DNA of 64,000 bases from Ampullaceana balthica. Its lineage: Eukaryota > Mollusca > Gastropoda > Lymnaeidae. The stretch is from contig CALYLW010000037.1 of the NCBI GenBank assembly GCA_944989445.1, positions 1,836,501 to 1,900,500 of the forward strand. The letters are read 5' to 3'. Below, piece by piece: positions 33,839 to 44,093 of this stretch (its first letter is position 1; each line of letters begins with the position of its first letter). The notes beneath the pieces are model-generated. The model was not told the origin of the DNA. It did no database searches and saw only the letters and a program-made list of their open reading frames with translations. Position numbers and translations under genes: made by a program.

Positions 33839-35605
33839 CTAGTCATCCGAGGGTTTTCTGTGCGTGCGCAGATGGCTGATTAGGCCGATCCTTGCACGAA
33901 AGGTTCGGGAACAGAAGGGACAGGGGGCGAGTGCGACATCTCCTGGAGGGTTGACAGCATGGGCCTTTCGGGCTTGCCTCTTCTTTTCTGCGGCGGTAAT
34001 CCGGTTTGCCTCACATGACCTGGCACCTTCGTGGATGGAAGAGCGCCAGGTGGATCGGTCCATTGCAGCTCGTTCCCACGTGTCTGGATTTATGGCAAAC
34101 GCTTTCATTGAGGCTTTCAGTGTGTCTTTGAAGCGTTTCTTTTGCCCACCGTGGGACCGCTGGCCATACTGGAGCTCACCATAAAAGATTCTCTTTGGCA
34201 GTCTCTCGTCTGGCATTCGGACAACGTGCCCTGCCCAGCGAAGCTGGGACTGCATCAGGAGGGTGAAGATGCTGGGGAGACCTGCCTTGGTCAGTACCAC
34301 TGTGTCTGGAATTTTGTTCTGCCACTTTATGCCGAGAATCTTCCTGAGGCTTGTTATATGAAAGTGGTTCAGCTTTCTTGCATGGCGCTGATAAACAGTC
34401 CAAGTTTCACAAGCATAAAGCAGTGTGGGGAGCACCACTGCCCTGTACACTTTCAGCTTGGTCTGGATGGTAATGCCTCTTCTGTTCCAGACATTAGGGT
34501 ACAACCTGCCAAAAGTGGAGCTGGCTCTGGCAATTCTGACGTTCACTTCGTCATCGATGGTGACATTTTGAGACAGTGTGCTGCCTAGGTATGTGAACCG
34601 GTGCACTGTATTGAGTCTCTGGCCGTTGACAGTGATGTTGGGCTCTACGTATGGTCTTCCAGGCGCAGGCTGATGGAGGACCTCAGTCTTCTTGGTGTTG
34701 ATTGACAGACCAAAGTTTGTGCAGGCACTGGAGAACAGGTTTACACTGCGTTGCATGTCGGCTTCTGAGACAGCGTTGAGGGCACAGTCATCAGCGAACA
34801 GCAGGTCTCTGATTATGTCTGTCATAACCTTGGTTTTTGCCTGGAGCCTCCGAAGGTTGAACAGCTTGCCATCTGTGCGGTATTTCAGGTTGACACCAAC
34901 ATCCTCGTCTCTGAAGGCCTCTGTCAGCATGGCGGAAAACATGAGGCTAAACAGTGTTGGTGCCAGGACGCAGCCCTGCTTGACTCCGTTTGTGACTGGG
35001 AAAGGATCAGAAAACTCCCCGCTGTCCTGGACTCTGGCCTGCATGCCTTCATGGAATTGTTGCACCAAGACGATGAATTTCCTTGGGCAACCGTACTTGG
35101 CCATGATCTTCCACAGACCCTCTCTGCCAACAGTGTCAAAGGCCTTGGTCAGGTCGACATAGGTGGAGAACAGATCAGAGTTCTGCTCCTGACATTTCTC
35201 CAGCAGCTGCCTGGCAGCGAACACCATGTCGATGGTTCCTCGCTCTTTTCGGAATCCACACTGACTTTCAGGCAGGAGTCCTTGGTCAAGGTGCACTGTG
35301 AGGCGGTTGAGCAGGATTCTGGCGAGGATCTTTCCTGCAATAGAAAGCAGGGATATGCCTCTGTGGTTGTCACAAGCCTGTCTACTTCCTTTTCGCTTAT
35401 ATAGATGTATGATGGTGGCATCTTTGAAGTCCTGCGGGATCGTCTCTTGCTTCCATATTAAGAGAAACAGCTCATGGAGCCTTTCAGTCAGGGCTGTTCC
35501 CCCCTCCTTGTAGACCTCAGCTGGTATGGCGTCAGAGCCAGGTGCTTTGCCACTGGAGATAAGATAGATTGCTTTCCTGGGTCTCGAGCAAGGTTGGTGG
35601 GTCAT
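33839..35605 (-). pseudogene. LINE ORF, reverse transcriptase half with C2H2 finger
   Basis: A 588-codon frame, open to its natural stop. RT blocks: GKAPGSDAIPAEVYK, HRGISLLSIAGKILARILLN, QCGFRKERGTIDMVFAARQL, YVDLTKAFDTVGR (motif A), GVKQGCVLAPTLF, LLFADDCALNA (catalytic FADD) and YLGSTLSQ. The C-terminus has CPFCSRTF...ISHLRTH, a C-x2-C-x12-H-x3-H zinc finger probably used in nucleic acid binding. No internal stop is seen. It would be active-looking if joined to the endonuclease frame; here it is separated by a small indel near 35570. Confidence 0.88.
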
Positions 35606-37178
35606 CCAGTGCTTTGTTTGTGGGCACTTGGGGTAGACGATTGATGGCTTCGTCGTTGATTGTCGAAGGGCGATTTAGGACGTCATCGAAATGTTCGACC
35701 CATCTCTCCAAGATCTTCTCTTTGTCTGTGATTAGAGTGTTACCGTCTGCGCTGAGGAGGGGGCTTGATCCTGAGGGCGTGGGGCCATATACTTCTTTCA
35801 AGGCGTCGTAGAAGTTTTTATAGTCACGCCTGTCTGCATAGCCTTGGATCTCGTCAGCTTTGTTGCCGAGCCAATCGTCCTGCATCTGACGGAGCTTCTG
35901 CTGAACAGTCTTGCGTATGTTGTTGAGTGCATCTCTCCTTGCCGTGGACTTGGGGTTATTGATGTATGCTTGGTGAAGGTGGTGTTTCTCATCCAATAAC
36001 TGCTTGATGTCTTCGGAGTTCTCATCGAACCAGTCCTTATGTTTCCTGGTCTGGGGCCCCAGGGCCTCTGTAGCTGTGGAGTAAATCAGCTCTCTGAGTG
36101 ATGCCCAGTCTGCCTCCACGCTCTGGTTTCCCGGAGAGGTGGATTTCAAGCACTTTTCCAGAGCATCTACAAAGGACTGTTTGCAGCTGTCGGTATTCAG
36201 TTTGGCAACATTAAGCCGTTTCGGGGCCTTCTTCCCTTGCGGGCGTCGTTTAGGCTGAATGCGGATGTTGAGCTTGGTGATGATGAGGCGGTGGTCTGTC
36301 CAGCATTCAGCGCCGCACATGGATTTGGTAACTCGTACATCCTGCCTGTCCCTCTTCCTCACGATGACGTAGTCAATAAGATGCCAGTGCTTCGATCGGG
36401 GGTGCATCCATGACGTCCGGTTACGAGTGGGGAGGCGGAAGATCGTGTTGGTGATCAGCAGTTCAAGTTCAGCGCAGGTCTGGAGTAAAAGAAGACCGTT
36501 GCTGTTGCATTGACCCACTCCATGGTGTCCAAGGACTCCTTCCCAGGCAACGTTGTCCTTGCCAACTCTTGCGTTGAAGTCACCTAGCAAGATGAGTTTG
36601 TCCGCCTTTGGAACGTCGGCAATGACAGTGTGAAGTTCTTCGTAAAACTTTGCCTTTACGTCATCTGGATTAGTCATGGTTGGAGCGTAGGCACTGATGA
36701 TGGTGAGGTGCTTCTTTCCAGCCAGTGGGAGCTTCATGGTCATGAGCCTGTCGTTCACTCCCTTGGGAAGTCCAGCCAGCTTTCCGACAAGAGTTGTCTT
36801 AACTGCAAACCCAACGCCTGCCTCACGTCGCTCCTCGCTGGGTCTGCCACTCCAGTAAAATGTGTAACCAGATCCTCTTTCACAGAGCTCTCCTTCTCCC
36901 GCGAGCCTGGTCTCGCTCAGGGCTGCGACGTCGATGCCATATCTAGCGAGTTCTTTACCAATCAGGGCTGTTCTCCTCTGAGGTCTGTCTGCATCGTCTC
37001 TGTCCAGGAGTGTGCGCACATTCCATGCGCCCAATATGAGAGGAAATATCCTCGTTTTCTTCTTTTTGTTTCGACCGCTGGTATGGGATGGATGACAAAA
37101 GTGACTTGCGCGGTGACTTGGATTTAAGTGAGAAGGAGTTGCGCAGTTCGTCGATCTCACTCTCTCGCCCGAGGCCAT
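35532..37178 (-). pseudogene. LINE ORF, AP-endonuclease half
   Basis: A 548-codon frame. APE endonuclease motifs appear in order: LGAWNVRTLL, ALSETRLAGEGE (catalytic E), ISAYAPTMTN, LLGDFNARVG, then LIDYVIVRK and WTDHRLIITK (D-H pair). A charged linker leads to the RT. The frame ends at 35532 shortly after losing register with the RT frame, which overlaps it by 74 bp. Elements of this layout normally encode one EN-RT protein, so I read the overlap as a frameshift rather than two designed ORFs. Confidence 0.85.
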
Positions 37179-37515
37179 CTTATCCAGCGGCAGGACTAAG
37201 TCGAGACGGCTGGTGATGGAGACGGGTGCAGTGGATGGCCATGACGTCCTGTGTGTCTTGTCATGCCCTTAGCGTTCCACAACGCTTTGCTGAGATTCGC
37301 CTTTTTGACCGTTGACCAACTAGTAGTTCCTCCGCTCTGTCCACCGAATCCAGTCTTCACGTGCATAGATAGACATATCTAGATCACCGAGGGTTTGAGA
37401 CCCGTCGGCTACCCTCACCAGGTTTAGCCAGCCATTCAAAGCCGTTGCCCGGGGTGTGGCCACTGCGCACGTTGCAGTTTCTATGAGCCACTGGTGATAG
37501 CTGTGAGACAACTTC

Positions 37516-38523
37516 CGGATTAATATTAATAGTATTAACAGCCACAAAATGACAATTCCAAGTAAAATACAACCAGAAGAGCATAGAGGGAATTCAATTT
37601 GAAGATCAGTTCCTTCATATCTTTAATTTTCCTCAATTTACATTTGTATGTTGTATATTTCTCCAGCGCTTGATTATTTTTGTCTTTTAATGACAGCAGA
37701 GAAATTTAGGTTCCGCCATTTTGAACAACCGGAAGTTTCTTTCCGCAGAGAGATAGATAGTCAAGGAAGAGCTAAAGTAGAGACCAAAAGAATAATACTT
37801 CGTTGTTGCATGGTAAGCATGGGAGACATAAAGAGAGACAATGACAAAGGAAAATGGAGACATCACGGTTTTCTACAAACGTTATGCAGCGAAGCTTCTC
37901 TAGAAATTGTGGCAGTGGTACTATCGCTAGGTTCTCTGCAATATATGCCAATCTCTTTAAAGCTGTCCGTAAAATGCATAGCGTTTATGTTAACGGCCTC
38001 TTGACATAGTACGCAGGTTGGTAACAAGTAACTCCCATATATGGAAGTAAAGAAGATGAATTTTTCATAAACTCAAAAAGTAGTGCACCCGCAACGGTTC
38101 AGGTCATGCTTATATCATTGTGCGTTCTCATTCTTATAGGGATTTAAAGGAACATGAGGGATCAGTGACGTAGTTGGTGTTAGCGCCACCCTGTCAGGCC
38201 AAGAAATTCATCCCTTCCACACAATAGATCAGCACCCCTTCATTTACAGATCAATAGCAGACAGTCCCTTCCCACCCCATTCCTACGTTACTGTAAAGAA
38301 TCACATGTCCAGTGCTGTTGGCAGGGATCTTTTATAGCATGTCTCTGAAGGGGGGCATATTTTAAAATAAAAAAGAACAGTGAACTCTGTGTGTGTGTTT
38401 TGGTATCAGTTGGGTTTTTTTTCAACTAAAAAGTGTATAAATATGCACATAAGATCTCATACCGGAGATAAGTTACAGTTAATCAATATTTAGAGTTTCA
38501 GAACTTTTCCTAGTTTTCTACCA
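37516..38523. other. Unique-looking intergenic stretch
   Basis: A 118-codon plus-strand frame at 37648-38004 has no recognisable motif and no splice or regulatory context; I do not call it a gene. Nothing else seen. Confidence 0.4.
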
Positions 38524-40616
38524 CTGAGAACTGGGTAATGTGGTCTTAGAGAACTGGGTAATGTGATCTTAGAGAACTGGGTAATGTGGTCTTAAAGAAC
38601 TGGGTAATGTGGTCTTAGAGAACTGGGTAATGTGGTCTTAGAGGACTGGGTAATGTGGTCTTAGAGAACTGGGTAATGTGGTCTTAGAGAACTGGGTAAT
38701 GTGGTCTTAGAGAACTGGGTAATGTGGTCTTAAAGAACTGGGTAATGTGGTCTTAGAGAACTGGGTAATGTTGTCTTAGAGAACTGGGTAATGTGGTCTT
38801 AGAGAACTGGGTAATGTGGTCTTAGAGAACTGGGTAATGTGGTCTTAGAGAACTGGGTAATGTGGTCTTAGAGAACTGGGTAATGTGGTCTTAGAGAACT
38901 GGGTAATGTGGTCTTAGAGAACTGGGTAATGTGGTCTTAGAGAACTGGGTAATGTGGTCTTAGAGAACTGGGTAATGTGGTCTTAGAGAACTGGGTAATG
39001 TGGTCTTAGAGAACTGGGTAATGTGGTCTAAAGAACTGGGTAATGTGGTCTTAGAGAACTGGGTAATGTGGTCTTAGAGAACTGGGTAATGTGGTCTTAG
39101 AGAACTGGGTAATGTGGTCTTAGAGAACTGGGTAATGTGGTCTTAGAGAACTGGGTAATGTGGTCTTAGAGAACTGGGTAATGTGGTCTTAGAGAACTGG
39201 GTAATGTGGTCTTAGAGAACTGTGTAATGTGGTCTTAGTGAACTGGGTAATGTGGTCTTAGAGAACTGGGTAATGTGGTCTTAGAGAACTGGGTAATGTG
39301 GTCTTAGAGAACTGGGTAATGTGGTCTTAGAGAACTGGGTAATGTGGTCTTAGAGATCTGGGTAATGTGGTCTTAGAGAACTGGGTAATGTGGTCTTAGA
39401 GAACTGGGTAATGTGGTCTTAGAGAACTGGGTAATGTGGTCTTAGAGGACTGGGTAATGTGGTCTTAGAGAACTGGGTAATGTGGTCTTAGAGAACTGGG
39501 TAATGTGGTCTTAGAGAACTGGGTAATGTGGTCTTAGAGAACTGGGTAATGTGGTCTTAGAGAACTGGGTAATGTGGTCTTAGAGAACTGGGTAATGTGG
39601 TCTAAAGAACTGGGTAATGTGGTCTTAGAGAACTGGGTAATGTGGTCTTAGAGAACTGGGTAATGTGGTCTAAAGAACTGGGTAATGTGGTCTTAAAGAA
39701 CTGGGTAATGTTGTCTTAGATAACTGGGTAATGTGGTCTTAGAGATCTGGGTAATGTGGTCTTAGAGAACTGGGTAATGTGGTCTTAGAGAACTGGGTAA
39801 TGTGGTCTTAGAGAACTGGGTAATGTGGTCTTAGAGAACTGGGTAATGTGGTCTTAGAGGACTGGGTAATGTGGTCTTAGAGAACTGGGTAATGTGGTCT
39901 TAGAGAACTGGGTAATGTGGTCTTAAAGAACTGGGTAATGTGGTCTTGGAGAACTGGGTAATGTTGTCTTAGAGAACTGGGTAATGTGGTCTTAGAGAAC
40001 TGGGTAATGAGGTTTTAGAGAACTGGGTAATGTGGTCTTAGAGAACTGGGTAATGTGGTCTTAGAGAACTGGGTAATGTTGTCTTAGATAACTGGGTAAT
40101 GTGGTCTTAGAGATCTGGGTAATGTGGTCTTAGAGAACTGGGTAATGTGGTCTTAGAGAACTGGGTAATGTGGTCTTAGAGAACTGGGTAATGTGGTCTT
40201 AGAGAACTGGGTAATGTGGTCTTAGAGAACTGGGTAATGTGGTCTTAGAGAACTGGGTAATGTGGTCTTAGAGAACTGGGTAATGTGGTCTTAGAGAACT
40301 GGGTAATGTGGTCTTAGAGAACTGGGTAATGTGGTCTTAGAGAACTGGGTAATGTGGTCTTAGAGAACTGGGTAATGTGGTCTTAGAGAACTGGGTAATG
40401 TGGTCTTAGAGAACTGGGTAATGTGGTCTTAGAGAACTGGGTAATGTGGTCTTAGAGAACTGGGTAATGTGGTCTTAGAGAACTGGGTAATGTGGTCTTA
40501 GAGAACTGGGTAATGGGGTCTAGAGAACTGGGTAATGTGGTCTTAGAGAACTGGGTAATGTGGTCTTAGAGAACTGGGTAATGTGGTCTTAGAGAACTGG
40601 GACTGGGTAATGTGGT
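38524..40616 (+). repeat. 2.1-kb minisatellite of a 23-bp unit, about 90 copies
   Basis: Unit AGAGAACTGGGTAATGTGGT followed by CTT. Most copies are identical; variants include AAAGAACTGG, AGAGATCTGG, AGAGGACTGG, TTGTCTTAGATAACTGG and 22-bp copies (TCTAAAGAACTGG). The variant pair 'ttgtcttagataactggg ... agagatctggg' recurs exactly 368 bp (16 units) apart, at 39711 and 40079. This shows block duplication of many units. No reading frame crosses the array, because each unit contains TAA/TAG in shifting frames. Confidence 0.95.
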
Positions 40617-41046
40617 ATTAGGAAACTGGATGCTGTTACAAGTGAACAGCTTTGATGTACATGTACATGTAATGCAACTTCACGATCAAGACATGTAACT
40701 TAGTAGACATGATGTGCAATACAAACATTTTCAATTCCATTTCACAGCTATCAGTAAACACGAACAATTATTTTACTTCAGTTTTCACAAGCCAATTTGT
40801 TGTGTTGGATTAATTAGCTTTTAAACCTTGATTTAGGAAGGTGCTGTGCATTTCAACATTTAAAAACTATATTCCTGTTGGAAAGGTTAAACAATTTGCA
40901 GAGACTGAAGCTCTGGGAAACAAATCATTCATGGGTGTCGTAATACTGCCATTTATTTAAGCAAAAACTTTAGTCAAGATATTTTATCAGGAAGAGACTT
41001 TCAAGCCACAAAGATAAAACAGTGTTAAAATCAAGCTTTAGATGTA
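40617..41046. other. Intergenic, no gene seen
   Basis: The last array unit decays into ordinary AT-rich DNA with a 'gtacatgtacatgt' stretch. Nothing identifiable. Confidence 0.4.
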
Positions 41047-41898
41047 CAGTAGACCCCTGTTTTACGAACACCTGCTTATCGAACCCCCTCTATAACAAAC
41101 TCATTTGCTTGGGCCCATAACAAACAAAACTCATTATAAGGAATCTAGGCCTTATATTTCAACAAACAAAAAATTAAGGAAAAATAAAAAAATATTGTAC
41201 TGTGATTATAAGTTATTAACTATGTAAACACGCAGTTCTGCATTTCGTTGTTATTGAAAAACGTCTAAAGATGATTTAAAATAACATTCATCTTAAGCAA
41301 AAATGATTATTTTGAGCCAGACGGCAACCTCATGTAAAAATAACCAAGAAAAAAAGAACTAACCAAACAGCTGTTCGCCACCTAGCGTCAAAATGTAAAC
41401 ATTTGAAAAGCTGGTTTCAGATTTAGGAAAGCTATCTGTGTTTAAAAAGGTATTTTTTTTATAATCTAGGCATTTTAAGGGAAGATTTAGTTAATTATTT
41501 AAATATAATCGAATAGAAAATGTCGTTTACGATATTATATGATGAGTTTTCACTATGATTGTGTGTTTCATACGAATTAACCATGGTAGGCTTAGGCCCT
41601 AGAATCAACTAGGCTACAATTTACTTTGCGTAATAATGGCTAGGATTGTTTATTTTTTAAGTGCATTAAGGTTTGTGTATTACTATTTAAAGTGTTGATA
41701 GTGATTTTGTGTTGTTTATACTTTCATTTAGTTGCATGAAATTATTTTCTTAAAGAATAGATAGGCGAAATTCAACGCCAACAATGCATTAGCTATTTTT
41801 TGCTTTAGGCCTATGTTAAATTAGGCCTTGAATAACAAAGGCTTGCTCAGCAAACTGTTCTTAGCCACCAATTAGTTCATTATGGCGAGGGTCTGCTG
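41047..41898. mobile_element. Tigger/pogo-like non-autonomous element (852 bp)
   Basis: Left terminus CAGTAGACCCCTGTTTTACG; right terminus in reverse complement CAGCAGACCCTCGCCATAAT. TA lies at both ends. The terminal pattern (CAGnAGACCC...TACGAAC / ATAATGAAC) is of the pogo/Tigger type. The interior is AT-rich with no transposase frame. Confidence 0.72.
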
Positions 41899-43400
41899 TA
41901 CATATATGTTTTTGAAAATGTAGAATTAGCATGTATGTAACACATATTTTTAAAGGCTTTTTTCACTTATATTAAAAAAATTTAAACACCCATGTTAAGC
42001 TGTGATATATACAAAAAAGTCACTATTATCTAGGTTTAAGTCGAGTCTTGCATTTTTATTAGTTTTGAATGTTGATAGTGTGTTGGTTTTGTTCAGCCAA
42101 CCTATTCCATGCCTGAGTTCCATACAGAAAAAAAGGAAGATTGGTATGTGTTTTTTCTTGCATATGTAACAAGAAAAGTGATTTTATCCTCATGTCTATC
42201 TGAGTAGGCCCTATTATATTAGATTGTTATTATGTTATATTTCAAAGTTGGATTTAATGCGTCATTTATGATTAATACTATGCTCTTTGTTCTTCTAACC
42301 TCTGGTTTTTCTAGGTTAAGTGAATGAAAAAGAAATTTCTAGTTCTTACTCTTATCATAATCATAAGACTTATGACAATTTGGGAAAATCAATTTACCTG
42401 TGCATCAAAATCCATTTTACATAAATTTTCTCCTGACCTGAAAATATAAGTGTTTAAATATCAATTTTATAAAATAAATTATACATTGATTGAGTAAAGT
42501 TGTTAACTAATCAAATTTAACTTAATTAGTAATTAGTGTGACTGTGACCATTTAGTTTTAATTATTCCTTATTCAACTTATTGACCTTATACTTTAAACT
42601 TCAACTTTAAAGTAACTTCAGTATTGACTCAGTATAACAGTAAAGACTACTAAAGACACTAAAGTACTAAAGTTAAAGTAAAGACTTCTTTTTGAAATTC
42701 CTTCAATTTCAATTCTTCTTTGCAACTTATTCTTGCATACCAATTAAATATATGGAAATGAATTTGATTAAATAAAATGATACAGAACGGGACATGGTCA
42801 ATATTCAAAGTAGGTAATTTTAAAAATATTATTCATAAATTAAATGATAAAAATAAAGTAAAAGTATCAAAATCAAATCAAAGTTATAAAAAAAAATTAA
42901 ATTAATAAACTTATTTTTTTTAAAATACAATAGATGCATTGATTGGATATCCATAAAGAATTCAAACATAAGTTTGCATTACCTTTCCTAGCATTTATAT
43001 TTTAAACTGAATATGTTTCCAGAATTCAGACTAGCCTTAAATTTAAGTTAATCTTCGGTCCATCTTGAACATTTTGTTATTGCGGTAACCGCCATTTTGA
43101 AACAAATCGCGATGTCAAGATTTGTGTTGCCACTAATGTTACTAAAAAAATTTTAATGAACCCAGAACTACCCAGCTTTTGTAATTCGCTCTTCTGTTTT
43201 TAAAAATATGAGGCCAATAACAATACTGTACCACCTCTTCCCTCCACCCCAATGTGATAATTTACTTATATTCTGAGATTTTTTTTTCTTTCAAATTAGA
43301 TCTATTTCATCCTGATTCAATTAAAAACCAATGAACATAGACTAACTTACTTAAACATAAACCTAATTTCTCGTTCAACATTTCCTAACAGTTTGACTTC
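41899..43400 (-). pseudogene. Intergenic DNA with a decayed LINE RT C-terminal fragment (42030-42335)
   Basis: Bases 42030-42335 match, in the same orientation, the LINE tail at 6531-6973 (shared blocks include 'cttgcatttttattag', 'gtatgtgttttttcttgcata' and 'tatcctcatgtctatctgag'). The minus-strand frame is broken by stops and indels, so this is an older copy. The rest (42340-43400) is AT-rich with AAAGTA/AAGACT simple sequence near 42600-42690; no gene seen. Confidence 0.65.
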
Positions 43401-43407
43401 CAATATG

Positions 43408-43510
43408 CGTGGAGACCTCATAGTCATAGCCGTGGCCTGTGAACGCTGCTTCACTTGCCAACAGACCGGCATGGTCTGTGGACGCAATAATTTTCTGTAT
43501 AGAAGGAGCG
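43408..43510 (+). mobile_element. SINE body fragment joined to a LINE 3' tail fragment
   Basis: Bases 43408-43460 resemble the body of the SINE at 28705-29071 ('gcgtgga...ccgtgg..tgtgaacgctgc.tcacttgcc'). They are followed at 43483-43510 by GACGCAATAATTTTCTGTAT..., the 3' UTR end of the LINE family at 6531-6973. This links the SINE body and that LINE tail physically. Confidence 0.55.
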
Positions 43511-44093
43511 TCTGTATAGATAAGACAAGACATAATGAATTTTTAGTCTGCTATTATCTTCTTTTTACAAGCTGGGAGGCTAGAAGTATGGGGTACCCGA
43601 GCAAGTCTACCCAACCCCCTCAAGGAGAAATATGCATTGTTAACACAATAAAACAAAGTCTACTTTCAAAGTTATTTTTCATTTTTAAATAATATAGAAT
43701 CTAAAAGGTTAGGTTGCAAAATCATAATCTTAAATTTACATCAAATGGTGTACCCGGGGTGGCGACACTTATGGGTATACGGTATATAGTATATTATATA
43801 CATATATATATTGCTAGGGTGTACACATTAATGAGTTCACTCAAGGCGACATTTTGTCATTGGGACCCTCCTGTTTAAATTTGACCGTAGCTTATATTAT
43901 AGTAGCACCATGGGAGTAGGGAATGGGGGGGGGGCAAGAGGGCATTTGCCTCCCCCCCTCCTACATTTGAGGTAAAAAAATGTCATAAAGTTGTTACAAT
44001 AAAACTGAACTAAATTTCCTGAAAGTTTATTACATGGAAGACAGTTTACATTTATCAAACATAAAAAAGAATAATATAGGCAAGTATAACTGA

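Larger units (their letters stand above)
33779..37515 (-). mobile_element. Nearly full-length APE-type LINE (non-LTR retrotransposon)
   Basis: A GC-rich island in AT-rich surroundings holding, in order on the minus strand, a presumed 5' UTR (37179 to about 37515), endonuclease, reverse transcriptase, a C-terminal zinc finger and a 17-bp repeat tail. The outer borders are estimated from base composition; I found no clear target duplication. The endonuclease and RT frames are offset by one small indel (about 35570). The clade is uncertain: an RTE/CR1-type layout with one EN-RT polypeptide. Confidence 0.82.

Noticed and set aside
33839..37178. Two separate host genes, an endonuclease and an RT/zinc-finger gene
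   Set aside because: Order, motifs, GC island and overlap fit a single LINE polyprotein with a small frameshift.
37648..38004. 118-codon plus-strand frame
   Set aside because: No recognisable domain, no splice context, composition like neighbouring non-coding DNA; it could be chance.
38524..40616. CRISPR-like regular repeats
   Set aside because: Units are contiguous with no unique spacers and the context is eukaryotic; it is a minisatellite. The same holds for the arrays at 20947, 29393, 32266 and 32797.
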